13,395 nt of DNA from assembly GCA_937875035.1 (NCBI GenBank), contig CALNCF010000472.1, positions 1 through 13,395 of the forward strand, in the 5' to 3' direction. Origin of the DNA: an uncultured Sphingobacteriaceae bacterium (GTDB lineage Bacteria > Bacteroidota > Bacteroidia > Sphingobacteriales > Sphingobacteriaceae). Positions within the stretch are counted from its first letter, which is position 1. Every line of letters begins with the position of its first letter. Below the pieces are notes generated by a model. It did no database searches and was not told where the DNA came from. It saw only the letters and a list, made by a program, of their open reading frames with translations. Of this stretch, positions 1 to 6,737 are shown one piece after another. Position numbers and translations under genes: made by a program.

Positions 1-401
1 TTGACGATATGCGCCGGGTTATTCATATAGGGCAGCAGGTGCCGGATCATCTGTACGTGTCCCATCACATTGCCTTCGTACATCCGCATCCAGTCGTCGT
101 TGCTGAGCTCTGTGAACGGTTTATTAATGAGGGTACCGGCATTGTTGATGAGGATGTCGACGGTGCCGATAGTCTGCTGAATGAAAGGGATGAGCCCGTC
201 TTCGTAAGGGTCACTCACGATATCGAACTGTACCGGGTATAAGGAGCATTCAGGATTCAGATCGCGCGCGATCTGGAACAAGCGTTGCAGCTTGTCTGCC
301 GAACGTGCCAGCGCCACTACTTTATGATCATTGCTCATGATCAGGTCCAGTACGGCTTCGAATCCTACGCCGCTGCTGGCCCCGGTGATAATAATATTCA
401 T
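1..401 (-). CDS. Short-chain dehydrogenase/reductase (SDR), 3' end outside window
   Basis: The minus-strand frame opens with ATG at 401 and runs off the window edge, giving 133 codons. The N-terminus MNIIITGASSGVG carries the classical SDR cofactor motif TGxxxGxG (residues 6-13). D60 follows beta-strand 3, NNAG is at 86-89, and N111 sits where the catalytic-tetrad Asn is expected. The Tyr-x-x-x-Lys catalytic pair would lie beyond the edge, so activity cannot be confirmed. The family consists of NAD(P)-dependent oxidoreductases of about 250 residues acting on alcohols, ketones or CoA-linked hydroxyacyl groups. The start lies 41 bases downstream of the paaE stop on the same strand, so it is probably cotranscribed with paaE. 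The substrate is unknown. A link to phenylacetate metabolism rests on position alone. Confidence 0.88.
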   Translation of the reverse strand, partial: MNIIITGASSGVGFEAVLDLIMSNDHKVVALARSADKLQRLFQIARDLNPECSLYPVQFDIVSDPYEDGLIPFIQQTIGTVDILINNAGTLINKPFTELSNDDWMRMYEGNVMGHVQMIRHLLPYMNNPAHIV

Positions 402-442
402 AGGATATCCTTAAGCTATATGAAACGGACAGAAGCCCGGCT

Positions 443-1522
443 TTATACGTCGTAATCTACAATTAATGTCGGGGTGGTCGGGTGCGACTGGCAGGTAAGG
501 ATGAATCCTTCAGCCACTTCCTCTTCCGTAAGCGCGAAGTTGGCTTTCATGCGTACCGCGCCTTCGAGCACCTTTGCGCGGCAGGTGCAGCACACGGCCC
601 CCTTGCAGGAGAAAGGCGCGTCAAGGTCTGCTTCGATCGCAGCATCAAGCACGCTCTTTCCATCGGATGCCAGCTCCACGGTTGTTTCCTCTCCATCCAT
701 AATGATGGTCACCTGCGAAACGATCTTGCCGCCTGCGGCTACGGTTACGGCGTCCTCTGCCTTCGCAGCTTCGAGCGAAGCCGTGAAATATTCCAGGTGC
801 ACCTTTTGTTTCGGGATGTTCATGCCGGCCAGCGTTTCTTCGGTGTTCTTCATCATAGGGGTTGGTCCGCAGATGAAGAATTCGTTATCCGCCTTCGGGT
901 CGACATGCTTCTCTACCAGCGCCTTCACTTTGTCGCCGGTCATAATGCCTGTATACAAGGCATCCAAAGGGTTTTGAGGCTGATCGAAGATATAATATAC
1001 CGAAAGCCGGCTGCTTTCCGCCTGGGCTAAACGGTCGATGTCGTTCTTGAAGATGGTCGCGCTCTCGTCGAGGTTCCCGTAGAACAGGGTTACACTGCTT
1101 TGAGGCTCCGTTTTCAGTACGGATTTGAGGATGGAGAGCATCGGGGTGATGCCGCTTCCACCTGCGAAAAGCACATAGTTCTTTTTGTTCCCGGCCGATA
1201 AAGTAGTATGGAAATTACCCATCGGGGTCATCACTTCTACCATATCGCCTACCTTCATCAGGTCGTTGATAAAGCCTGATCCGCGCCCGTCTTTTACCTT
1301 TTTCGCAGCGATCCGGAGCTCGTTGTCGGCCACGGGGCTGCTGCATATCGAGTACGAACGGCGCAGCTCCTCTCCGTTCACCCTCAGCTTCAGGGTCACG
1401 TATTGCCCCTGGATATACTGGAAATCGGCTGCGATATGTGCCGGTATTTCAAACGCAACACTTACGCAATCAGCGGTTTCGCGACGGATGTCGGATATTT
1501 TCAAGTTATGGAATCTGGCCAT
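443..1522 (-). CDS. paaE: Phenylacetyl-CoA epoxidase reductase subunit PaaE
   Basis: PaaE passes electrons from NADPH through FAD and a [2Fe-2S] cluster to the di-iron centre of PaaA. From the ATG at 1522 the protein has 359 residues, close to E. coli PaaE (about 356). An FAD-binding domain carries RSYS (55-58). An NAD(P)-binding domain carries GGSGITP (121-127) and CGP (218-220). A C-terminal plant-type ferredoxin domain has cluster cysteines C306, C311, C314 and C344 (Cx4Cx2C plus a distal Cys). An earlier in-frame ATG at 1585 would add 21 hydrophobic and aromatic residues not seen in the family, so 1522 is preferred: the protein then begins MARFHNLKISDIRRET, as family members do. Unlike the E. 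coli order, paaE is divergent from paaABCD. Confidence 0.95.
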   Translation of the reverse strand: MARFHNLKISDIRRETADCVSVAFEIPAHIAADFQYIQGQYVTLKLRVNGEELRRSYSICSSPVADNELRIAAKKVKDGRGSGFINDLMKVGDMVEVMTPMGNFHTTLSAGNKKNYVLFAGGSGITPMLSILKSVLKTEPQSSVTLFYGNLDESATIFKNDIDRLAQAESSRLSVYYIFDQPQNPLDALYTGIMTGDKVKALVEKHVDPKADNEFFICGPTPMMKNTEETLAGMNIPKQKVHLEYFTASLEAAKAEDAVTVAAGGKIVSQVTIIMDGEETTVELASDGKSVLDAAIEADLDAPFSCKGAVCCTCRAKVLEGAVRMKANFALTEEEVAEGFILTCQSHPTTPTLIVDYDV

Positions 1523-1568
1523 CTGGTAAAATCGGGTTATATATTCAGGGGGTAAAAATAAAAATGAA

Positions 1569-1603
1569 AATCGATTTACGAACAATCGTTTATGCGAATT
1601 GTT
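1569..1603. promoter_or_regulatory. Repeat cluster between paaE and paaA, candidate operator
   Basis: Two imperfect direct repeats lie side by side: AATCGATTTACGAAC (1569-1583) and AATCGTTTATGCGAAT (1584-1599). Superimposed dyads are ACGA-N4-TCGT (1578-1589), CGATT-N7-AATCG (1572-1588) and AACAAT-N11-ATTGTT (1581-1603). Such overlapping dyads in a divergent promoter region suggest a regulator site, for example for a TetR-type PaaR. No regulator gene is in the window, and I do not recognise this exact motif. The cluster lies 17 bases upstream of the paaA -33 box and inside the predicted paaE leader. Confidence 0.4.
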
Positions 1604-1619
1604 ATAAATGGCCCAGGCC

Positions 1620-1649
1620 TTTGTTTAGGGCAAATATTTTATAAATTTG
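1620..1649 (+). promoter_or_regulatory. Bacteroidota-type promoter for the paaA-paaZ operon
   Basis: TTTG at 1620-1623, an 18-base spacer, then TAAATTTG at 1642-1649 match the Bacteroidota primary sigma consensus TTTG/TAnnTTTG in both sequence and spacing. Transcription would start a few bases downstream, leaving a leader of about 25 bases before the paaA ATG at 1680. Confidence 0.75.
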
Positions 1650-1663
1650 CTGTGCTGATACCC

Positions 1664-1694
1664 CAAACGTATAATCAATATGGATCAAATCAAA
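1664..1694 (-). promoter_or_regulatory. Divergent Bacteroidota-type promoter candidate for paaE
   Basis: Read on the minus strand, TTTG (1694-1691), a 19-base spacer and TACGTTTG (1671-1664) fit TTTG/TAnnTTTG. The -33 box lies within the first codons of paaA. Transcription would run back across the paaA promoter and give paaE a leader of roughly 135 bases containing the 1569-1603 repeats. No other minus-strand match to TAnnTTTG was found between 1522 and 1680. Confidence 0.5.
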
Positions 1695-2618
1695 TTAGAG
1701 GAAAACTTCCAGGCGAAGCTCGATCGCAACGAAATGATAGAGCCTAAAGACTGGATGCCTGAAAATTACCGCAAGCACCTGATCCGCCAGATCTCCCAGC
1801 ATGCGCATTCGGAAATTATCGGGATGCTGCCGGAAGGGAACTGGATCACACGTGCGCCAAGCATGCGCCGCAAGATCGTGCTGCTGGCGAAAGTGCAGGA
1901 TGAAGCGGGGCATGGGCTGTATCTCTACAGCGCGGCCGAATCCATGGGTATCTCCCGTGATGAATTATTAGACCAGCTACACACCGGTAAAGCGAAATAT
2001 TCAAGCATCTTCAATTATCCAACCCTCACCTGGTCCGATATCGGGGCAGTGGGATGGCTGGTCGACGGAGCCGCAATCATGAACCAGGTTATGCTGCAGC
2101 GTACCTCGTATGGCCCGTATGCACGTGCCATGGTCAGGATCTGCAAGGAAGAGAGCTTTCACCAGCGCCAGGGTTTTGAGATCATGCAGGTGCTGGCGAA
2201 AGGAACCCCGGAGCAGAAAGCGATGGCCCAGGATTCGCTGAACCGCTGGTGGTGGCCAAGCCTGATGATGTTTGGTCCTGCGGATGATAATTCTCCGAAC
2301 TCAGCGAACGCTCTTAAATGGAAGATCAAGCGGGAAAGTAACGACCAGCTGCGCCAGCGCTTCGTGAACCAGACCGTTCCGCAGGTGGAATACCTCGGGC
2401 TGACGGTTCCTGACAAGGATCTGAAATGGAATGAAGAGAAGAAGGGATATGATTTCGGTGAGGTGAACTGGGAGGAGTTCTATAACGTGATCAAGGGTAA
2501 TGGCCCATGCAACAAAGAGCGCCTCAGCGCGAAGGTTCAGTCGCACAAAGACGGAGCCTGGGTAAGAGAAGCAGCGAACGCATACGCGGCTAAGAAAAAT
2601 AAAGTAGCAGCCGCTTAA
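1680..2618 (+). CDS. paaA: Phenylacetyl-CoA epoxidase catalytic subunit PaaA
   Basis: PaaA is the di-iron catalytic subunit of the multicomponent monooxygenase that forms ring-1,2-epoxyphenylacetyl-CoA from phenylacetyl-CoA, O2 and NADPH in the cytosol. The 312-residue length matches the family (about 309 in E. coli). The ferritin-like metal ligands are visible: E45 in the first helix, the EAGH motif (E75, H78), and the second ExxH within EESFH (E158, H161). The tail, with KGNGPCNKER near 272-281 and an Ala/Lys-rich end, looks like other PaaA proteins. It is the first gene of the plus-strand operon, 31 bases after the promoter -7 box, and its stop is 7 bases from the paaB ATG, suggesting coupled translation of the complex. 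Confidence 0.97.
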   Translation: MDQIKLEENFQAKLDRNEMIEPKDWMPENYRKHLIRQISQHAHSEIIGMLPEGNWITRAPSMRRKIVLLAKVQDEAGHGLYLYSAAESMGISRDELLDQLHTGKAKYSSIFNYPTLTWSDIGAVGWLVDGAAIMNQVMLQRTSYGPYARAMVRICKEESFHQRQGFEIMQVLAKGTPEQKAMAQDSLNRWWWPSLMMFGPADDNSPNSANALKWKIKRESNDQLRQRFVNQTVPQVEYLGLTVPDKDLKWNEEKKGYDFGEVNWEEFYNVIKGNGPCNKERLSAKVQSHKDGAWVREAANAYAAKKNKVAAA

Positions 2619-2625
2619 TTCTGAT

Positions 2626-2928
2626 ATGACAATGAGTACAGCACAAGATACACAAGGATTACTCTGGGAAGTGTTCGTTCAGTCGAAACCCGGACAACCA
2701 CACAAGCACAGCGGAAGCGTGCACGCGCACGACAAGGAGATGGCATTGCAGAATGCCCGCGACCTGTATTGCCGCAGAAGCGAAGGTACCAATATCTGGG
2801 TCGTTCCGGCTTCAGAGATCGTAGCTTCTTCGCCGGAAGATATCGGTTCGTTCTTTGAGCCATCCAATGATAAAGTTTACCGCCACCCGACATTCTACCA
2901 TGTACCGGAAGGCATTACGCATATGTAA
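2626..2928 (+). CDS. paaB: Phenylacetyl-CoA epoxidase subunit PaaB
   Basis: PaaB is a small non-catalytic subunit that bridges PaaAC units in the epoxidase. The protein has 100 residues (98 if ATG 2632 is used), against about 95 in E. coli. Typical PaaB features are the start LLWEVFVQSKPGQPHKHSGS, the central run ALQNARDLYCRRSEG and the later IWVVPASEIVASSPED. No metal-binding set is expected or seen. It lies 7 bases after paaA and 8 bases before paaC, in the conserved A-B-C order. Either of the two close ATG codons could be the start; neither has a clear ribosome binding site, which is usual for Bacteroidota. Confidence 0.95.
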   Translation: MTMSTAQDTQGLLWEVFVQSKPGQPHKHSGSVHAHDKEMALQNARDLYCRRSEGTNIWVVPASEIVASSPEDIGSFFEPSNDKVYRHPTFYHVPEGITHM

Positions 2929-2936
2929 TTTTAGCT

Positions 2937-3695
2937 ATGACGAATCAAGAAGCACTTGTTAACTATTGCCTTCGCCTGGCTGATAATAACCTCATCCTGG
3001 GGCACCGCCTTTCCGAGCTTTCGGGTAAGGGGCCTTTCCTGGAAGAAGACATTGCGACAACGAATATTGCCCTCGACCTGATCGGGCAGGCAAGCTCGCT
3101 CCTGCAATACGCGGCAGAAGTGGAAGGAAAGGGAAGAACAGAAGATGACCTGGCTTTCCTGAGAGGTGAGCGCGAGTTTTATAACACTTTGCTGGCTGAA
3201 CAGGAGAACAAGGATTTCGCCGTGACCATTGCGCGCCAGTTCCTGACAGATGCGTTCGATTATTTCTTCTATGATGAGTTGAAGAAAAGCGCCGACGCCC
3301 GCCTGGCCGCTCTGGCAGAGAAATCACATAAAGAAATTACCTATCACCTGCGCCATACCTCCAAATGGATGGAGCGCCTGGGCGAAGGCACGGAAGAGAG
3401 TCACCGCCGTATCCAGGATGCCGTAGATAACCTCTGGAGATTTACCGGCGAATTATTCGAGATGAACGAAGTGGACGAGATCCTGTTGAAAGAGAAGATC
3501 GCCGTCGACCTGAACGTGGTGAAAATTCAATGGGATAAGCTGGTGGCCGAAGTGTTTGCCAATTCCGGCATCAGTATCCCTGAGAATGTATTTATGCAGC
3601 GCGGAAGCCGGGAGGGTAAGCATACCGAAAAGCTCGGTTACCTGCTGGCGGAAATGCAGCACCTGCACCGGGCTTTCCCGGGAGTGCAGTGGTAA
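2937..3695 (+). CDS. paaC: Phenylacetyl-CoA epoxidase structural subunit PaaC
   Basis: PaaC is a ferritin-like paralogue of PaaA that has lost the metal centre and forms the stable PaaAC core of the epoxidase. The 252 residues match the family (about 248). Recognisable stretches are LADNNLILGHRLSEL near the N-terminus (14-28), ALDLIGQASSLLQYAA (46-61), GRTEDDLAFLRGEREFYN (65-82) and the end LLAEMQHLHRAFPGVQW. The paired ExxH ligand motifs found in PaaA are not present as a set. A 75-base gap with a strong hairpin follows, so this is the last gene of a compact A-B-C block. Confidence 0.96.
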   Translation: MTNQEALVNYCLRLADNNLILGHRLSELSGKGPFLEEDIATTNIALDLIGQASSLLQYAAEVEGKGRTEDDLAFLRGEREFYNTLLAEQENKDFAVTIARQFLTDAFDYFFYDELKKSADARLAALAEKSHKEITYHLRHTSKWMERLGEGTEESHRRIQDAVDNLWRFTGELFEMNEVDEILLKEKIAVDLNVVKIQWDKLVAEVFANSGISIPENVFMQRGSREGKHTEKLGYLLAEMQHLHRAFPGVQW

Positions 3696-3724
3696 CAAGG
3701 CAGATAGAACGATTCAATACCTAT

Positions 3725-3749
3725 AACCCTCATTCCCGGAATGAGGGTT
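3725..3749 (+). repeat. Perfect hairpin between paaC and paaD
   Basis: The arms AACCCTCATTCC (3725-3736) and GGAATGAGGGTT (3738-3749) are exact reverse complements around a single C at 3737. The RNA would fold into a stable stem with a small loop. It is followed by AT-rich sequence but not a clean run of T, so it looks more like a processing or stabilising element, or a leaky attenuator, than a full terminator. It sits in the widest gap of the first half of the operon. Confidence 0.7.
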
Positions 3750-3760
3750 CATATTTTAAT

Positions 3761-3773
3761 AAGGAATAGTATG
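3761..3773 (+). promoter_or_regulatory. Ribosome binding site that decides the paaD start
   Basis: AAGGA at 3761-3765 lies 5 bases before ATG 3771, one of the few Shine-Dalgarno-like sequences in the window. An upstream in-frame ATG at 3741 lies inside the right arm of the preceding hairpin and would add ten residues not expected in PaaD, so 3771 is preferred. Confidence 0.6.
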
Positions 3774-4265
3774 GAGCTTCAGACCGATCATATTAACCAG
3801 CTTCTGGGCCAGATCCCTGACCCGGAGATTCCCGTGATCAGTATCGTGGAGCTGGGTGTGGTACGCGGTGTCAGCATGGAAGGCGATAAGGTGATCGTTA
3901 CGATCACGCCGACCTATTCCGGCTGCCCGGCCATGCGCACCATCGAGATGGATATCTTCAATAAGCTAAAGGATGAAGGCTTCGAGCATATAGAGATCAG
4001 GACCGTGCAGAGCCCGGCCTGGACGACCGACTGGATGGCTGAGGAAGCCAAAGAAAAGCTGAGAGCCTACGGCATCGCTCCGCCTAATGAGCACATCAAC
4101 CAGCGTGTACGTTCGATTTTAAGTGATGAAGTAACCCATGTGCAATGTCCGCATTGCGCATCCTGGAATACACACCTGACCAGCCAGTTCGGCTCGACGG
4201 CATGTAAGGCATTATACAAATGCGACGACTGCCTGGAACCCTTCGATTATTTTAAATGCATCTGA
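3771..4265 (+). CDS. paaD: Fe-S maturation factor PaaD of the epoxidase system
   Basis: PaaD is an accessory protein required for phenylacetyl-CoA epoxidase activity, thought to help assemble or repair iron-sulfur clusters such as that of PaaE. It has 164 residues (about 165 in E. coli). The N-terminal MIP18/DUF59-type domain shows IPDPEIPVISIVELG (15-29) and TPTYSGCPAM (46-55) with the conserved C52. A C-terminal zinc-ribbon-like part has C126 and C129 (CPHC), C145, C151, C154 and C163. The start at 3771 is chosen for its AAGGA site and family length. It is downstream of the paaC hairpin and 33 bases before paaG. Confidence 0.95.
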   Translation: MELQTDHINQLLGQIPDPEIPVISIVELGVVRGVSMEGDKVIVTITPTYSGCPAMRTIEMDIFNKLKDEGFEHIEIRTVQSPAWTTDWMAEEAKEKLRAYGIAPPNEHINQRVRSILSDEVTHVQCPHCASWNTHLTSQFGSTACKALYKCDDCLEPFDYFKCI

Positions 4266-4298
4266 TTTTTTCAATCCTAAAAAAACGAACCTGCATTC

Positions 4299-5081
4299 AT
4301 GAACTATACGCACATTAAATTCGAACACGCCGGCGCTGTTGCCATGATCACCCTGAACCGACCGGATGTATTGAACAGCTTCAACCGCGCCATGGCGCTG
4401 GAGCTGCAGCATGCATTGGATACCTGCGCTTCCGACAAGGAAGTGCGTGCGGTCTACCTCACCGGGGAAGGCCGCGCCTTTTGTGCCGGACAAGACTTGG
4501 CCGAAGCGATTGCCGAAGACGGCTTGCCGATCGATGTGATCGTGCGTGAGCATTATAACCCGATTGTAAAAAAAATCCGTGCTATTGAAAAGCCGGTGGT
4601 GTGTGGTGTGAATGGTGTTGCTGCGGGCGCGGGTGCGAACATTGCCCTTGCCTGCGATATTACGCTGGCAGCCGAAAGCGCATCCTTCATCCAGTCGTTC
4701 AGCAATATCGGTTTGATCCCGGACAGTGGCGGGACTTTCTTCCTTCCGCGCCTGGTGGGCTTGCAGCGTGCCACAGCGATGATGTTCCTGGCCGATAAGA
4801 TCAGCGCCGCGCAGGCTTTGCAATTCGGCATGATCTATAAGACATGTCTGAATGATGATCTGCAGTCGGAAGCCCTGGCCATTGCTGAAAAATTATCGAA
4901 GATGCCGACCGTGGGCTTCGGGCTGACGAAGAGAGCATTGAACGAATCACTTTTCAATAACCTCGAAGATCAATTGGATATCGAAGAAACATTACAGGCG
5001 AAAGCAGCGGCTACATACGATAACCGGGAGGGCATTAATGCGTTCCTCGAAAAACGCAAGCCTGTATTTAAAGGAGAATAA
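4299..5081 (+). CDS. paaG: 1,2-epoxyphenylacetyl-CoA isomerase PaaG
   Basis: PaaG is a crotonase-fold isomerase that converts ring-1,2-epoxyphenylacetyl-CoA to oxepin-CoA. It also shifts the double bond of 3,4-dehydroadipyl-CoA to the 2,3-isomer later in the pathway. The 260 residues match the family (262 in E. coli). Diagnostic stretches are LNRPDVLNSFN (19-29), FCAGQDL (61-67), the oxyanion-hole loop NGVAAGAGA (105-113) and GLIPDSGGT (138-146), with D142 at the position of the PaaG/ECI catalytic acid instead of a hydratase glutamate. The end NREGINAFLEKRKPVFKGE also reads like PaaG. These points favour PaaG over PaaF. It lies between paaD and paaH in the operon. Confidence 0.94.
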   Translation: MNYTHIKFEHAGAVAMITLNRPDVLNSFNRAMALELQHALDTCASDKEVRAVYLTGEGRAFCAGQDLAEAIAEDGLPIDVIVREHYNPIVKKIRAIEKPVVCGVNGVAAGAGANIALACDITLAAESASFIQSFSNIGLIPDSGGTFFLPRLVGLQRATAMMFLADKISAAQALQFGMIYKTCLNDDLQSEALAIAEKLSKMPTVGFGLTKRALNESLFNNLEDQLDIEETLQAKAAATYDNREGINAFLEKRKPVFKGE

Positions 5082-5110
5082 ACCAGGCAAGAATTTTACT
5101 GCGGATATAC

Positions 5111-6274
5111 ATGATAAAAATCGGAATTATAGGATCGGGAGCCATGGGTTCAGGGATTGCGCAGGTAGCTGCTTCCGCCGGACATGAGGTGATCGTTTAC
5201 GATTCGGACCCGGTAGCGGCCGGTACGGCTGGCACGACGCTTCGTAAGACTTTAGAAAAATTAGTAGAGAAAAATAAGATGGATAGCGCAGGTGCGGAAG
5301 GGATCCTTTCGAGGATCACCTTTGCCGGTCACAGCGCGCGATTTTCCGAGTGCGGACTGGTGATCGAAGCGATCGTTGAAAACCTCGCCGTAAAAAAGGA
5401 TGTGTTCTCAGAGCTGGAAAACATTGTAAGTCCGGATTGTATCCTGGCTTCCAATACCTCTTCCCTGTCCATCGCCTCCATCGCGGCGGCCTGTAAGAAA
5501 CCCGAGCGTGTGCTGGGGATCCATTTCTTTAACCCTGCCCCGCTGATGCCTTTGGTGGAGATCATCCCCGCGGTACAAACAGATCCTGCCCGCGTAACAT
5601 TTTCAAAAGAGCTGATAGATACCTGGGGTAAATCTACGGTGATCTGCAAGGATACACCTGGCTTTATTGTGAACCGGGTAGCCCGCTCTTTTTACGGAGA
5701 AGCGATCCGTATGATGGAAGAGGGTATTGCTGATATGGCGACGATCGACTGGGCGATGAAAACGCTCGGCGGCTTCCGCATGGGACCTTTTGAGCTGATG
5801 GACTTTATCGGGCACGACGTGAATTATAAGGTGACGGAAACGGTATGGGAGCAGTTCTTTTATGATCCGCGTTTCAAGCCTTCATTGTCGCAGAAGCGCC
5901 TGTACGAAGCGAAACGTTTTGGCAGGAAGAGCGGCATCGGTTTTTACGATTACCGCGAGGGCGCTGTAATGCCTGCTGCTACTGAAGATTCAGCCTTAGG
6001 GCAGTTGATCTTTACGCGGATCATTGCCATGCTGATCAATGAAGCGGCCGATTCCTTATACCTGGGTGTGGCCTCGCGCGACGACCTCGATATGGCGATG
6101 ATGAAGGGTGTAAACTACCCGAAAGGCTTACTGGCCTGGGCGGATGAGATCGGCGTGGATATGGTATTGGATACCCTGGAAGCTTTATACCTTGAATATG
6201 GGGAAGACCGTTACCGTCCCTGCGTATTGCTGAAAAAGATGGTGCGCGATCGCCAGAAATTCTATCCTAATTAA
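5111..6274 (+). CDS. paaH: 3-hydroxyadipyl-CoA dehydrogenase PaaH
   Basis: PaaH oxidises (S)-3-hydroxyadipyl-CoA to 3-oxoadipyl-CoA with NAD+. An N-terminal Rossmann domain starts IGIIGSGAMGSG (GxGxxG at 8-13) and continues to NTSSLSIASI (115-124). The catalytic pair H138 (GIHFFNP) and E150 follow, then DTPGFIVNR (181-189) leading into the first C-terminal 3HCDH domain. A second 3HCDH-like domain occupies about 295-385 and includes a GVNYPKGLLAWADE stretch. At 387 residues it is shorter than E. coli PaaH (475) but holds the complete catalytic core and both helical domains. Context in the paa operon supports this over a general fatty-acid hydroxyacyl-CoA dehydrogenase. Confidence 0.92.
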   Translation: MIKIGIIGSGAMGSGIAQVAASAGHEVIVYDSDPVAAGTAGTTLRKTLEKLVEKNKMDSAGAEGILSRITFAGHSARFSECGLVIEAIVENLAVKKDVFSELENIVSPDCILASNTSSLSIASIAAACKKPERVLGIHFFNPAPLMPLVEIIPAVQTDPARVTFSKELIDTWGKSTVICKDTPGFIVNRVARSFYGEAIRMMEEGIADMATIDWAMKTLGGFRMGPFELMDFIGHDVNYKVTETVWEQFFYDPRFKPSLSQKRLYEAKRFGRKSGIGFYDYREGAVMPAATEDSALGQLIFTRIIAMLINEAADSLYLGVASRDDLDMAMMKGVNYPKGLLAWADEIGVDMVLDTLEALYLEYGEDRYRPCVLLKKMVRDRQKFYPN

Positions 6275-6285
6275 ACTCATAGCCG

Positions 6286-6714
6286 ATGAAAACGCTTGCG
6301 CAAAAAGTGGTGGATAAGATGTACGATAACGATGCCTTCAGCCAGTGGTTGGGGATCGAGCGGCTGGAAGATGCCGCAGGGCGTTCGGTATTGCGCATGA
6401 GCGTTCGCAAGGAGATGCTGAACGGCTTTGCTATTTTGCATGGCGGCATTTCTTATTCCCTGGCCGACAGTGCGCTGGCCTTTGCGTCGAATGGACATGG
6501 GAAGATGGCGGTTTCCATAGAAACCTCTATTTCACATTTGGTAGCCTGCAAGGAGGGTGATGTGCTGACAGCAGTAGCGGAAGAACGTCACCTCGGAAAT
6601 AAAACAGGACTTTATGAAGTAACGATCAGGAACCAGGACGATCAGCTGATCGCTTTGTTCAAGGGTACAGTGTACCGTACAGGCAAAGACTGGTTCCCGG
6701 AAGAAAATAAATAA
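6286..6714 (+). CDS. paaI: Hotdog-fold phenylacetyl-CoA thioesterase PaaI
   Basis: PaaI hydrolyses phenylacetyl-CoA and ring-hydroxylated derivatives, freeing CoA when intermediates accumulate. The 142 residues match the family (about 140). The hotdog active-site segment NGFAILHGGISYSLADSALAFA (46-67) shows N46, HGG (52-54) and D61, the position of the catalytic Asp in E. coli PaaI. The C-terminal strand GLYEVTIRNQDDQLIALFKGTVYR is typical. It begins 11 bases after paaH and ends 23 bases before paaJ. No signal peptide or membrane segment is seen, so it acts in the cytosol. Confidence 0.94.
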   Translation: MKTLAQKVVDKMYDNDAFSQWLGIERLEDAAGRSVLRMSVRKEMLNGFAILHGGISYSLADSALAFASNGHGKMAVSIETSISHLVACKEGDVLTAVAEERHLGNKTGLYEVTIRNQDDQLIALFKGTVYRTGKDWFPEENK

Positions 6715-6737
6715 CCCAAAATTAAGAGTAGCATACC

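Noticed and set aside
474..1030. Long plus-strand open frames opposite paaE
   Set aside because: They are antisense to a gene with intact domains and catalytic residues, have no recognisable motif, and arise from the codon bias of paaE.
1523..1585. In-frame N-terminal extension of paaE from ATG 1585
   Set aside because: The 21 extra residues are rich in Phe and Leu, unlike PaaE family starts. MARFHNLKIS at 1522 is a normal start and gives the usual length.
3741..3770. Earlier ATG for paaD at 3741
   Set aside because: It lies within a stable hairpin arm. ATG 3771 has an AAGGA site 5 bases upstream and gives the family length.
4266..4285. T6 and A7 runs between paaD and paaG that could pair
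   Set aside because: An A/T-only stem is too weak to be a terminator, and the genes on both sides belong to one pathway.
4212..4823. 203-codon minus-strand frame opposite paaG
   Set aside because: It is a shadow of paaG and the end of paaD, with no promoter, motif or family resemblance.
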